Origin: Acanthamoeba sp. SK_2022b
Taxonomy: Eukaryota > Discosea > Longamoebia > Acanthamoebidae
DNA: 47,615 nucleotides
Assembly: GCA_027943245.1 (NCBI GenBank)
Contig: JANDJZ010000286.1
Coordinates: forward strand, 1 to 47,615
Reading direction: 5' to 3'
Shown here: positions 35,330-45,939 of the stretch, one piece after another
How positions within the stretch are numbered: the stretch's first letter is position 1
How the letters are laid out: the number at the start of each line of letters is the position of its first letter
Program-made: the position numbers and the translations under genes
Notes under the pieces: generated by a model
Seen by the model: only the letters and a program-made list of their open reading frames with translations
What the model was told of the DNA's origin: nothing
The model's database searches: none

Positions 35330-36088
35330 ATGTCGGCCAGCGCTCTGCCATATCGGCTGCTGTTGACCTGCGAGCATGCGTCGCAGCTGATGCCCGCGCC
35401 CTGGCGTTGGCCCGACGATGACCGTCGCCTCCTCAACACGCATTGGGCGCTGGACCTCGGCTCCGAAGGTACCGCTTGGCTCCAGTCGCTTGCGTTGCTC
35501 TCGAACTCACAGGGCGCCCCCTTTCCATGCAGAGCTGACGCGAGAGCTGTCTGCGGCGGTTGCCGCTCCGGCTGTCATCGCCCAGTTCAGTCGGTTGCTC
35601 GTGGATGCCAATCGACCGCTCGATTCGCCCACGCTCTTTCGCGACATGGCCGAAGGCAAGCCCGTGCACTTAAACCAGGGCACGCCACACTCTCGCCCAG
35701 TCATTCACTCGCTGTGTTCACGCTCTCGAATGTGGTCTGCTCTGCTTACAGGGCTGTCGGTAGAGGAGAAGGACAAGCGCCTCGAGGCGTGCTACTACCC
35801 ATACCACAGAGCACTGGCCGAGCTCCAAAGAAAGGTGATGCCTGACTTCATTCTGTCTCTCCACAGCTACACCAACAACTACGAAGGGCAGGTAACGATC
35901 GATGTCACACAACACCACTATTCTCCCTTTCTCTCGACCGTGTGCTGTGCGTGTGTGCTGCTTACATGACGCGCTCTACTTGTTGTCACCTCCGTATGTA
36001 GCCACGCGTTGTGGAGGTGGGCGTTCTGTATGACGAGGATGAAGACCTCGCCAAGACCATTAGACAGCAGTTCATCGACCAAGGTAGC

Positions 36089-36154
<66 letters not shown>

Positions 36155-36476
36155 TCTCATGTAACTCCATCGACGGCCAGGTGGATACGAGTGTCGACTG
36201 AACGAGCCGTGGTCGGGCAAGGAGGGGTTCATGTACTCGGCCGATCGACACGGCCACTGGGACGAGGATGCCTTCAAGGCCCCCGGGGAGCGCGCGCCAG
36301 GCTGGACCGAGAAGAGAGGCCGGGGCGACATCGCCGTGGTCATGCTGGAGATGAAGAACGACTTACTGACCGACCGGGCCTGGCGCACGCAGTTTACGCA
36401 GCGGCTGGTCCACATCCTCCGCAGCGATCCAGTCGTTGCGCTTGTCAACGCCAAGAAGAGGCGAGATTCCACTTGA
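35330..36476 (+). CDS. N-formylglutamate amidohydrolase family protein
   Basis: Five exons: 35330-35468, 35533-35679, 35752-35891, 36002-36083, 36181-36476 (267 aa). The family hydrolyses N-formyl (or related acyl) amino acids such as formylglutamate in histidine breakdown. Seen here: LLLTCEHAS near the N-terminus, DANRPLDSPTLFRDM, YYPYHRALAEL, LHSYTNNYEG, and a C-terminal block ending LLTDRAW. The intron at 35680-35751 starts with GC instead of GT (G|GCACGC) and is open in frame. Skipping it restores the expected HLNQ-GLSVEEK spacing; keeping it adds 24 residues. The intron before the last exon holds a GCGT repeat. Substrate is inferred from family only. Confidence 0.85.
36091..36155. repeat. 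(GCGT)n tetranucleotide repeat in intron
   Basis: Perfect array in intron 4 of the formylglutamate amidohydrolase gene, beginning about 7 bases after the donor. Confidence 0.92.
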
Positions 36477-36719
36477 AAACTACGATGGTACAGCGAGTGC
36501 GCAACAGGTTCCGCAGGTTGAGGAAATTAGAATGGGACATGAAGGTGTATAACCGTGTTAATGTGGTGTTTTGTTCTCGTGGCGTCTGCCCCAAAACAAA
36601 CCACACCAAGAAAATTTGTGGTAAACACTCTTATTTTTAAATTCAGAGTTTACTTCCCCCCTTAAGTCGCGTACCGGACCTTTGCACGCTCCCCAGTCCG
36701 GCCTCACGTTTCCCCTTCA
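36477..36719. other. Short intergenic region with AT-rich tract
   Basis: Between two plus-strand genes. Contains an AT-rich stretch at 36590-36650 that may end the upstream transcript, then GC-rich sequence before the methyltransferase-related copy B. Confidence 0.5.
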
Positions 36720-37622
36720 ATGAACCTTCTCTCACGGGGACAGCCCTTCATGTGTGCCCTTCTCTGCGGGCTTGCGCTGGCGTCAATCGCGTTACTCCAC
36801 CTCTACACCGTTGGCGTGTGGGGGGAGGAAGACGCCCAACCCAATGTCATCGTCCTTCCCCTCCTGAGCTCGCTCACCCTGGCTAAAATGGACGTCGAAC
36901 CTCTCATCAGCGAGAACATGTTTCGTCACCCTGCGGGTCCTCTTGGCTGGGACTCCGACACAGTAGAGGACCGCTCCCACCTGCGCTTGCTTCCCCACTC
37001 CATCCACAAGCATGTGTGCGAGTTCAATCGACTCGAACAGGAGGAATGCCAGAGAGTGCTGCCGCTCCGCAAAGTGCTCGACCTATTGCTGCCGGATGAG
37101 CGAATTTACATTGACGCAGGGGCGCACTCGTTTGAGTCGAGCGTGGGCTGGTTCAAAAAGAACTACCCCGTCAGCTTCACCAAGACCTACGCCTTCGAGA
37201 TGATGCCCAATGTGTTCAAGAAGCCTACTCCCCCGGAAGCCTCGATCTCCTACAACATGACCGTCGACGAGGCCAGTGCGTGGTTAGACAGCATCACTTT
37301 TTTCAACGTGAAGATAACAGCAGAGGAGAGTGAGTCTAGCACCGACCTCGTCCACTTCCTCATGACCCACGTCGAGCGCGATGACTATTGCGTGCTGAAA
37401 TTGGACATCGAGGGCCTGGAGTGGACCATCATCCCGCGACTCGAGGCCACCGGTGCAATGGACTTGATTGACGAGTTCTTCGTCGAGATTCACTTTGCTC
37501 ACAAAGCGATGGAGAAGTTCGGCTGGATGAAGTACTTCCGAAATCACACCCTTGAGCAAACCGAGTCGGTACTTCGTCGACTTCGAGCAAGGGACAACTT
37601 GGTCACACACTATTGGCCATAA
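36720..37622 (+). CDS. Membrane-anchored DUF7870/FkbM-like methyltransferase-related protein, copy B
   Basis: Single exon, 300 aa. By eye roughly three quarters identical to copy A over its whole length. Long identical runs include PLISENMFRHPAGPLGW, RLLPHSIHKHVCE and LRRLRARDNLVTHYWP. The same N-terminal membrane segment is present (CALLCGLALASIALLHL). The two copies differ mainly in the loop after the membrane segment and around residues 195-210. They point away from each other on opposite strands with their 5' ends facing inward. Function as for copy A: related to FkbM/DUF7870 methyltransferases, acceptor unknown. Both frames are intact, so both are probably expressed. Confidence 0.75.
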   Translation: MNLLSRGQPFMCALLCGLALASIALLHLYTVGVWGEEDAQPNVIVLPLLSSLTLAKMDVEPLISENMFRHPAGPLGWDSDTVEDRSHLRLLPHSIHKHVCEFNRLEQEECQRVLPLRKVLDLLLPDERIYIDAGAHSFESSVGWFKKNYPVSFTKTYAFEMMPNVFKKPTPPEASISYNMTVDEASAWLDSITFFNVKITAEESESSTDLVHFLMTHVERDDYCVLKLDIEGLEWTIIPRLEATGAMDLIDEFFVEIHFAHKAMEKFGWMKYFRNHTLEQTESVLRRLRARDNLVTHYWP

Positions 37623-38208
37623 GCGCTGTCCCTCTCCTTCCGCCAATCCTTCCAATAAGCTTATATTTTTCTTAGCACATATGTGAACAAACAATGTGGA
37701 TGAAGAAGCTCCTCCACCTCATGACAAGGTTGCTAAATCATTGTGTCTACATGTGCAGTGTTCATTCACCACAAACAACATTAATATTTTTTAAAAGCCA
37801 CATTCCACTCAGTTTCTCCTGGCAATTTGAAAACAGCTCTCTCCAGAGGTCCACTTAAATGCACAGGGGCAAGCTCTGCTTACATCTGACTCCCAACAGA
37901 GCAACTGGTGATCATGCAGCACCTGCAGGTCACTTAACTCTGACATAGAGCATGGGCTTTGGTGCCTCATCACTTTCCTGCTACGGTTTGTGCATTTTCT
38001 AGAATGACATTCCACCTCACTTTGATTTGCTGGCACTATCTCAAGGCTGTAGTTCTTGGGTTTTGTTCATGGTGGGCCATTTTTGATTGCATGGCAGTTT
38101 TTCAGTGCTCCACCTGAGGGGGTAACGATTGCAGCTCTTCTATTCAATACCGCCATACTGATGGTTTGTTGTGGGAAGTAAACAAACAAGAACTAGCAGC
38201 ACCACAAT
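37623..38208. other. AT-rich region without a gene
   Basis: Follows copy B. From about 37660 the composition is AT-rich and rich in CA/TG steps, unlike the flanking exons. Only short frames occur. It may be decayed mobile-element or gene sequence; no terminal repeats or target duplication were seen. Confidence 0.6.
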
Positions 38209-39766
38209 TTACATGACGCAGGTGGTGAGGCAGAGGACAACAAAGAGGGGGAGGTCGCGGTAGAAGCCACCCAGGCCCTCCTGCGTCCAGATGTGCTTAA
38301 CGCAGGCGAGCACCGACCCAAAGCGACCAGGCTCGGCCAGCATCCGGTGGAAGACGATGAACGACGGCACCTGCAGCGCCACTGCCACGTTTCACGCAGA
38401 GGGACGAAGCCCACATGAATGCGTCCAGTGAGCCCACACGCAAGTGCACAGCCGACAACAAGCGAAGAAGCCACGAGCAAAGGCCAGTTGCGCGTACCGA
38501 GAACGAGGTTGCTCGCCACGTTCGAGAGCACGCTGGTGCCCCAGAGTCGAGCTCGTCTCAGGATCACGCTGGTGGTAGACTGATCCTCTTCGCTCTCCTG
38601 TTCCGAGAAGCCAGCATGAGCCAAACAACGAAGATGAAGAAGAAGGAGTAGAAGGAGACGTCTACGTCGAAGTAGTTGTTGTCTTCCTTGTTATTTATAA
38701 GGTCGGTGGCAAGCCAGCCCATCGCGTAGGATGAGATGCCAGTCCTCTTGGTCAACTCATCAGCCACTCGGATCCTGGCACGGACCCGCAACGGAAGGCG
38801 TCAGCAGCCGCTATGGCGACGGGTACCAGCGCCAAGCGGTCCGTCGTACGAGAGCACACTGGTGGCCAGGGTCGATGCGATCCGGGCTGGGAGGGCTTGC
38901 CACTGCTGCCTGCCGAGGGCGGTGAACGGCAGCAAGTCTCTCCAGCCTCTCCTGATTGATTTTGCGTGAGTCACTTCATCAAAGGCTAAATTGCAAGCAC
39001 GCCACGGGCGCCAGAGCGCTCACCAGTGATTCGTGTGCATCTGCCAGGCGATGACGGAAAGCGGATAAGTAAGAACGGTCCCCAAGGCGTAGCCCCACAG
39101 CTCAGACGACAAGCTCAAGACAGGCATTTCCGATTGCTCGACTCGTTGCGAAGAGACATCTGCCGAGAGAGAATGAGGAACGGATGCGCTTATTGCTGAT
39201 GGTTTCGATGTCAACTACAGAGCGGAGAGCACGATAAAAGCGCGTACTGTCGATGCAAAGGCTCGAGAACGCGCCAGCGTAGGTGACGACCACATTCTCC
39301 ACAATATCCACTAACCTACGTTGGCAGAGAGCGCAGGTGAGTCCGGAGGGCTAGTGGCAGCGAGGGGGCGGGGTACGTGAGGAAGCCAAAGCGGCGCCAG
39401 CTGCGGTGGCTGATGACGGCCTCCTCCTACACGCGTGTGGGTGAGCTTAATTCCAAGTTCTTTTTTTGGTGTCGACAGTTGATTTTAAATCAAGAATTTT
39501 AAATTAGCTATTTCAATAAATAAAAAACGAAGCGTGCCTTCAAATCCTTGAGGGGAATGCCAACCACGCGGTCCCACCCGGACACCGACGGCGGCGGCGG
39601 CGGGCGGTTGATGGCTCGTACCCACGCGTTCCAGCAGACCGAGGAGGCTAAAAGCACTGACAACAATGACCAGAGATGGGTAAGGTGCTCCGTACCCTCA
39701 CAGAAAGAAGGGAGCTTACGCACTTGGAAATGTTAACGCGCCACACACCGTGGGGTAGACGGCCAT
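38209..39766 (-). CDS. Divergent SLC25 (mitochondrial carrier)-like membrane protein
   Basis: Nine exons on the minus strand: 39766-39724, 39656-39538, 39426-39377, 39315-39248, 39159-39024, 38951-38850, 38774-38666, 38597-38498, 38381-38209 (299 aa, the usual carrier length). Carrier-like features: TYPLSVIAWQMHTNHW and GWRDLLPFTALG in the middle, and EGLGGFYRDLPLF near the C-terminus, which resemble the PxxxxxxR and GxxGFYRG parts of the repeat. Classic PxDxxKxR motifs are missing, so it may be a non-transporting member like MTCH or SLC25A46. Several hydrophobic segments are visible. The second intron is best read with a GC donor (GAAG|GCACGC); a GT nine bases further is the alternative. The family call is tentative, the gene structure less so. 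Confidence 0.6.
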
Positions 39767-39985
39767 AACCTCTACAAAGTCATGTGGGTAATTTTCTGCT
39801 GCTGGTCTTTGGCTGTGGGCGGCCACTCTTGGTGCTTGCGTGCGTACCATTTCTCTCGTACAAGAGCGAAGAACGGTGGCGATACTGTTTTTTCCCTTCG
39901 GTCCTTCGAAGAAAATAACTGAGAAATGGCCTAATTTATGTCTTTTTTTTATTATTATTATTTAGTAACAAACGCAGCCACAAAC

Positions 39986-40849
39986 ATGGACGTGGCATCT
40001 GAGCGTGAGGAAGAATGCCTCCTCACGCCTGAAATAGATGGAATCATTAGACGCCTGCAGGCGAACATTCCAAATGCTTCTAGTGGGGACAGCGACGCCG
40101 AACCGGGAAAAGACAAGAATCTGCTGCTTCAGGCGGCCCTCAACGATCTAGAAGAGAAATTGAAGGACCAATTTGCCCTACAGCGCCAACTCGTCAAGGA
40201 GAAGGAGATCCTTCAGGCCAAGGCAGCCAAGTTCGAAGGTGAAGCAAACGTCCTACGAGCCCAGCTGCGTGACATGACGGTTCCTCTACCCGTGCCGAAC
40301 ATCAAATCTGTGACAATCACTGTTCACACCTTGTCTGTACAGACAGCTGTCGGCGTGTCGCCTTTTGCTTGCCTTCCCGAGGAGGTGGCCCTCCATGTCT
40401 TCTCTTTTCTCGAGATGAAAGAGGTACCTCTGGTCCCGCCTGAGCTCAGTGGCAAGTATCAGTCGTTGACCGCAACGACGCCACAACGCCACTACGCGAT
40501 TGTGTAGGTGTGCACGGCGCGGTTGGTGTGCTCGCGGTGGGGCGTGTTGGGCAACGACGAGGGCCTTCTGCAGGTGCTCGTGGCCAAGAGCTGCGTCCCG
40601 CCCGCCCAGCCACGTAAGCCCAGTATCGTCGAGCGCGATTGGAAGTGGCTCTACCTCTCCCAAAGCGTATGCGCCACTGTGCAGCAGCTGCTCTCCTCTC
40701 TCTCTCTCTCTTGGCGCTCACTCCAGCTTCTTGTTGGATGCAGCGATTGCTGAAGCTGGACGCCGATAAGCCTCCGAGTGGAGTGGGCAGCGCGCGTCTG
40801 GCCTCCGGCGCCCGATACGATGGCGAGTGGAAAGGTTTGCACTTGTAGC

Positions 40850-40922
<73 letters not shown>

Positions 40923-42729
40923 GCTTTGTTGACTTGGCTTTCTCTCTCTCTCTCTCTCGTGGACAGAGGGCAAGGAGCACGGATACGGCATCAAATTTTG
41001 GCCGATCGTGGTCGATGTCAAGCCGCAGGGCGGCGAAGCCGATACATCGACGTTGCCCAACTCGACAGCCGGCGGCGACGGCAACGTTGACAACGTGAGC
41101 GAAGCCAACGGCGATCAGAGCACAGAGGGGAGCGGTGGGAGCGACCCAACCTCGCCTGGGCGGAAGAAGGAGGCCAAGGCCATCGTGGTCGAGTACGACA
41201 GATACGAGGGCATGTGGAAGGACGGCTGGGAGCACGGAGTCGGCAAGTACACGTGGTGCGTGCCTCCGCGCGTTTGGTGTGGTGTGGTGTGTGTGTCACG
41301 TGTGGTGTGCCTGACGAAGAACCGGCGCGCACCAGGGCCGACGGGAGCGAGTACAAGGGGGACTGGGTCGAAGGCAAGCGCAGCGGACAGGGGATCTACG
41401 TGTGGCCAAACGTACTCGTGCCACTTTTCTTTGGATTTAGTCGTGAATTGTTTCAATTATTTGGGTTGGTTTATTGATATGGACCGACTGATATCTAATA
41501 ATAACTAATGGTGATAATACATAACATCGCCTCTTCAGCGGAGCACGTATACAGGCGAGTGGAAAGACGGACACCAGGAGGGCTGGGGCATCTACCGGTG
41601 GCCATCAGGCAGCCTCTACACGGTTCTCCTTTCTTTATACATCAATAGTTATTTATTATTATTATTATTATCTGAATCAATTCCTCTCTGCTTCTATCTC
41701 ATGCCGTGCGATGGCGTGGACATGGCGTGGCACCGAACAGGGAATGTGGAAGAACGGCAACCAAGACGGGTGGGGCATGAAGCGCTGGGGCGACTCGTCG
41801 TCGTACGAGGGCGAATGGTCGGACGGCCAGAAGCACGGCAAGGGCACCTACTCGTGGATCGGTAAACACCAACCCAACATTCATTTTTTCCCCTTTATTC
41901 TATCAATAGAAAGGTATTTATTTTATTAATTAAGTTCATTATTAATCATTTTTTTTCAACATCTGCACCCAGATGGACGACGATACAAAGGCCAGTGGAA
42001 GTCTGGTAAAAAGCACGGCGTAGGCTGCTATCTCTGGGTAAGTTGTGAACGTTAACCTCTCCCTCTTCGTCGCACGCACGCGCTCTCCCGAGCAGTGCGC
42101 TGACATGGCCATGTCGCGTATGCGTGCCCAGAGCGACGGCACCACGTACGAGGGCGAATGGGACCTGGGCCTGCGTCACGGCCGAGGAATCATGCGGTAT
42201 GGTGGATGCCGTGCCATCGTGCACGTGTGCGCCGTGAGTGTATCTGATGCGCGAGGTCCAATCAATCGCTGCGCAGATTCATTGACGGCTCGGTGTTCGA
42301 TGGCCTATGGTGGAAGGACCGGCGTCTCAAGCCGGGCGAAGACGGCCCCGCCACCGAGAAGGAGAAGCTCATCTACGAGAAGCCCTACGACCACTACTTC
42401 TGCGAACCCGACGGTTTCTGGGAACAAAAGTACACCAATGGCATCGCGTCGCGTGGCCGTGCGCGATGGAGAGTGGCAGAAGCGCGGCAGTTCTGACTGG
42501 GGAGCGCGCGCTCGCGTGTGATCAGGTACCGAGCCGAGATCGACTCGCGGGCAGCTGAGCGTCGCCAGGAGATGGAGGAGACCAAGCGGAGGCGAAAGGA
42601 AATCAAAAAGCACTGCGCCGAGGTTTGCTCTCCCTCTCTCCCGCTCCTCTGGCCAGCTGTGTGTCTGACCACGCTCGTGTTGGGGGGGGCGTGTCCTCGC
42701 AGATCCAGAAGCGGTTCCAACACTACTAG
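39986..42729 (+). CDS. F-box protein with C-terminal MORN repeats
   Basis: Twelve exons: 39986-40423, 40508-40666, 40744-40834, 40967-41255, 41336-41411, 41539-41622, 41741-41861, 41973-42037, 42132-42196, 42277-42429, 42526-42622, 42703-42729 (554 aa). Residues about 40-100 form a coiled coil. The F-box is LPEEVALHVFSFLEMKE-VCTARLVCSRW at about 130-160, split by the first intron. After a spacer there are about seven MORN units: YDGEWKEGKEHGYG, YEGMWKDGWEHGVG, YKGDWVEGKRSGQG, YTGEWKDGHQEGWG, YEGEWSDGQKHGKG, YKGQWKSGKKHGVG, YEGEWDLGLRHGRG. Introns mostly fall between MORN units. F-box proteins recruit targets to SCF ubiquitin ligases; MORN repeats often bind membranes or cytoskeleton. The C-terminus is a charged helix. 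An upstream ATG at 39938 is possible. Confidence 0.9.
40851..40959. repeat. (GT)n and (TC)n microsatellites in one intron
   Basis: GT array to 40921, then a TC array at about 40941-40959, inside the F-box/MORN intron 3. The TC tract sits next to the acceptor gtggacag and could serve as polypyrimidine tract. Confidence 0.92.
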
Positions 42730-42887
42730 AGGCGGAGGCGGTAGTGGCGGGCGCGTTTTTGGCAGAGAGACCTGTTGCTGTCATCGGCTCTTGTGTGTGT
42801 TCTCTTTAGTTGTGGTATTGGCATCCACACCAGGTCCCACGATGACGACGATGCATGATGATGGCTGTACGTCGTCGTACTGGGCCA

Positions 42888-44181
42888 TCATGGCGGAGGG
42901 AGGATGGCGCCGTTGAGGATCTCGAGGGCCATCAGCCTGCGGTAGTGGCGCATGTCGCGCTGGTGGACGCTCGACACCGGCAGCCCGAGCGCGCAGGCCC
43001 GCGCGATCATGCACGCAAACACCCCGCAGTCCGACCCGTTCGTCTGCCTCGGGCATTCCTCCACCCGATTCCCCACGCGCCACCTCCTCTCCGCCTCCGC
43101 CTCGACTTCATCATTACCATCTTCATCTTCATCATCGTCGTCGCCTTCTCCTTTCGCACGCTGCAGGGCCTTCTTCTTTGCCCGCTCTTCGTCGAGGAGG
43201 TAGGCGCGGAGTCGGTCGATGGCGGTCGGGTTGGGCTGGTGGATCGAGTCGTAGTAGGCGATCGTGGAGGCGGCGGGCGCGACGGTGGCCAGCGTCCAGT
43301 GGGTGCGGTGAGTGTGGACGGGCACGACGACGAGGTCCATCGCCAGCAGGTCCACCCGGCGCGTCCACCGGGCCACCCGCGCGTGGCCGCCCTTGACCAG
43401 CAGCGGGTAGAAGAACGTGTTGAAGAAGTGGCATCGGAGAGGCCGAGGCTGATCCGCTTCCTCCCCTGGCGCGTCCGTGTCGTCGCCCTCCTGCTTGTCA
43501 TCGTCGCCTTGGTCGTGTTGCCTGTGTTCTTGCTTCCTTGGGGCGCGCGCCGGTCGTTGCTGGCTGCGCAGCTGCTGTTGGGCCTTGGACTTGGCCTTGC
43601 GCGTGGGCCTCGGCTCTGCTACTGTTGTCTGTTGTGGCCATCAGGCTGGTCAGCGCGCGACACGACACAGGCCAAAGGGACGTGCTTTGCACCTGAGTAG
43701 TGGCGGGTGGGGCCGGTGGTAGCCTGGGCGCTGGAGAAGCTGCGGCTTGCCACTCGCTGAACTGGTGGTCGCAGTGCTCCTGCAAGAGGTTCATGTAGAA
43801 GTTGATGACCTCGTCGTTGAGCCATTCCTCCGGCTGCAGCAGACGTATGTCCCTCCTGCAAACATTTTGTTTAATTTTAAAAATTAAAATAAAAAGCGTT
43901 TAAAATAACAAAATATAATTGCTTAATCAGCGTGGGTACCGATGGATGGGTATATTGAACTTGGTTACAAGAACCTCTCCGTTGCTCTCCTGACCCTTGT
44001 ACGCGAATGCGGCAGAGAGCTTCCGTTCATCTTCAATACTGAATTGATAAAGATTGATCGTCGTGGGCTTTCTCCTGCTCTTTCGCGAGTACACCTTTCG
44101 CTCCGCGCCAACATCGTGCTTGGTATCCCCCGCCTCGGCCTTGAGCTGCAGCCGTGTCAAGTCATTCGCCAGCTCCTCCAT
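42888..44181 (-). CDS. Ulp1/SENP-type SUMO protease (C48)
   Basis: Three exons on the minus strand: 44181-43940, 43855-43693, 43628-42888 (381 aa). The family cleaves SUMO (or Nedd8) from targets and matures its precursor. Visible: RDIRLLQPEEWLNDEVINFYM (entry to the catalytic domain), CHFFNTFFYPLL, DLVVVPVH and HW (catalytic His), YYDS (Asp), and PRQTNGSDCGVF (Gln and Cys). All four catalytic residues are present. Two low-complexity insertions stand out: a basic/Gln-rich segment between exons 2 and the core, and an Asp/Glu-rich loop just before the Cys motif. The start at 44181 is used because the upstream frame from 44286 is interrupted by a probable 5' UTR intron. It converges with the F-box gene (158 bases apart). 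Confidence 0.92.
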
Positions 44182-44282
44182 GTTTCGGCTAAAGAAAAGG
44201 GTACCGCACGGCTGACTGTCATTTACATTCAGACGAGGCTCCTCCTCTTCTTCATGAAGGAGAAGCCCCTCACACTCTTGGT

Positions 44283-45030
44283 TCACTCTGCTTTGTTGTC
44301 GTTGGAGTCATGACGAAAGCGTATGCGCCGGCGCACGTCGATGATGGGCGCTGCGGCGAAGCTGGACGTGAGGCCCAGCCCCCGCAGCCAGCTGCAGGTG
44401 AGCGGGAGAGTGACGCAGTGCAGATGTAGGTGCGGCACCGTGTTGAACGGTGGCTTCGTGAACGCCATGCTGCGTGCAGCACGTACATAGATGCATAACT
44501 TGAGCGATGCTGCCCTCTTCATCCAGCGCGGGGAGAGGATTGTTTGGGGGGACGCACACAAAAGGTCGCCTTCTTGCGTTCTTCTCCAGCACGGACCTTC
44601 CTACCTTGGCCATCCTATCCACTGCGTGGGCACCGAGCGGCTGGTCATTGCACGCCTACGTGGGAGAGCGCACGGCCACACGCACCCAGGGGGAGGTCGG
44701 CTGGACTCAAGTGGTTGACATTGGGGATGTGCCGCTTGGGCACCACTAGGAAGTGCTGCTCTCCGGCCGGTGAAGTGTCCTTGAAGCAGACGCACAGTTC
44801 ATCCTGCACGTGAGGTGCACTCAGTCAGGCCCAGCCATGGCTCAGCTCGAGCAGAGCGGGGGGGGGGGTACCTCATACACAATTGTAGCGGGCGTCTTCT
44901 TTGTGATGATGGCACAGAAGACGCAGCGTCGCCTCCAGAGCAGGCCGGTGGTGGTCGCCACTACCGCGACCATCGCAGCCGCCCACCACATCCAGTGCTC
45001 GCCAACCTCCATCTGTTGCTCAGATTGCAA
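44283..45030 (-). CDS. Membrane-anchored HIT-domain (HINT3/aprataxin-like) protein
   Basis: Four exons on the minus strand: 45030-44872, 44803-44686, 44621-44570, 44469-44283 (171 aa). An N-terminal hydrophobic segment (WWAAAMVAVVATTTGLLW) precedes CVFCAIITKKTPATIVYE, the start of a HIT fold. It is followed by FLVVPKRHIPNVNHL and the active-site triad HLHLHCV near residue 120. HIT enzymes hydrolyse or transfer nucleotides from phosphoramidates and adenylates. The membrane anchor is unusual for the family. Exon 3 ends best with a GC donor (GAAG|GCGACC) because GT sites downstream break frame; this junction is the weak point. It starts 127 bases from the COG2 gene on the other strand. Confidence 0.78.
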
Positions 45031-45157
45031 TCAATATTTGGTACTGCGCCTGCCGGCAGCTTCGCGTGACGCCACAAGTCGCACGCACACTGCGCGCACG
45101 GCTGGCCTCTGCCGAAGAATAAGAAAACAAAAGAAAACTAAAACTGGTAGAACGCAG

Positions 45158-45900
45158 ATGGAGAACGGCTCTGGGGCGAAGGCGCCTCTGTCGAGTGGAA
45201 ACGCTGGTGCGTTGACGAGCCATCTGGGCGACTTCACTACTTCGGGCACGAGTGGTGGGTATCAGCCGCTGTGCTTCAGCAAGGAGACCTTCAACCGAGC
45301 GGGGGCGGCCTTCAGTGTCGATGACTTCATCGCTGATTGCCGTCGCCGCGTACCACTGGAGAGCGTGCTGAAGGACCTCGAGGCCTATTCGACCTCCCTC
45401 CAAAACGAGCTCATTCTCCTGATTAACCAGGACTACACCGATTTCGTGAGCCTCTCTACAAATCTGGTGGGCCTTGATGGCATTATCCACAACCACTTGA
45501 GGCAGCCGCTGGCTTCCATGAAACAAAGGCTCGGCGGCGTACGCGGCGTGCTCGACCAACATGTCACCCAGCTCGAGGCCAAGCTCAAGGAGAAGCAAGC
45601 AGTACCTTTATCCTCCTTTACCTCTTTTAAATCAATATTTATTACATTTATTTTAACTATGCCCTCAAGTGAGCACGATTATTATTATTATTATTAGGAT
45701 AAACATTTATAGAAATAAATGAACAGATAAATATGTTCGTGGTATGTGCAGGTGGAGTCGCGTAAGGAGGTGCTGGAGCTGTTCGTCAACGTGCACGAAT
45801 CCATCAGCAAGATCGAACGCATGCTTCACATCAGCGCCGATGGAGGCCGCACCGAGGGACCGGCCGTCAACGTTCTCATGCGGTAACTCTGCGCGCGCAC

Positions 45901-45939
<39 letters not shown>

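Noticed and set aside
42855..43700. Plus-strand 281-codon frame opposite the SUMO protease
   Set aside because: Antisense to an exon with all four catalytic residues of C48 peptidases.
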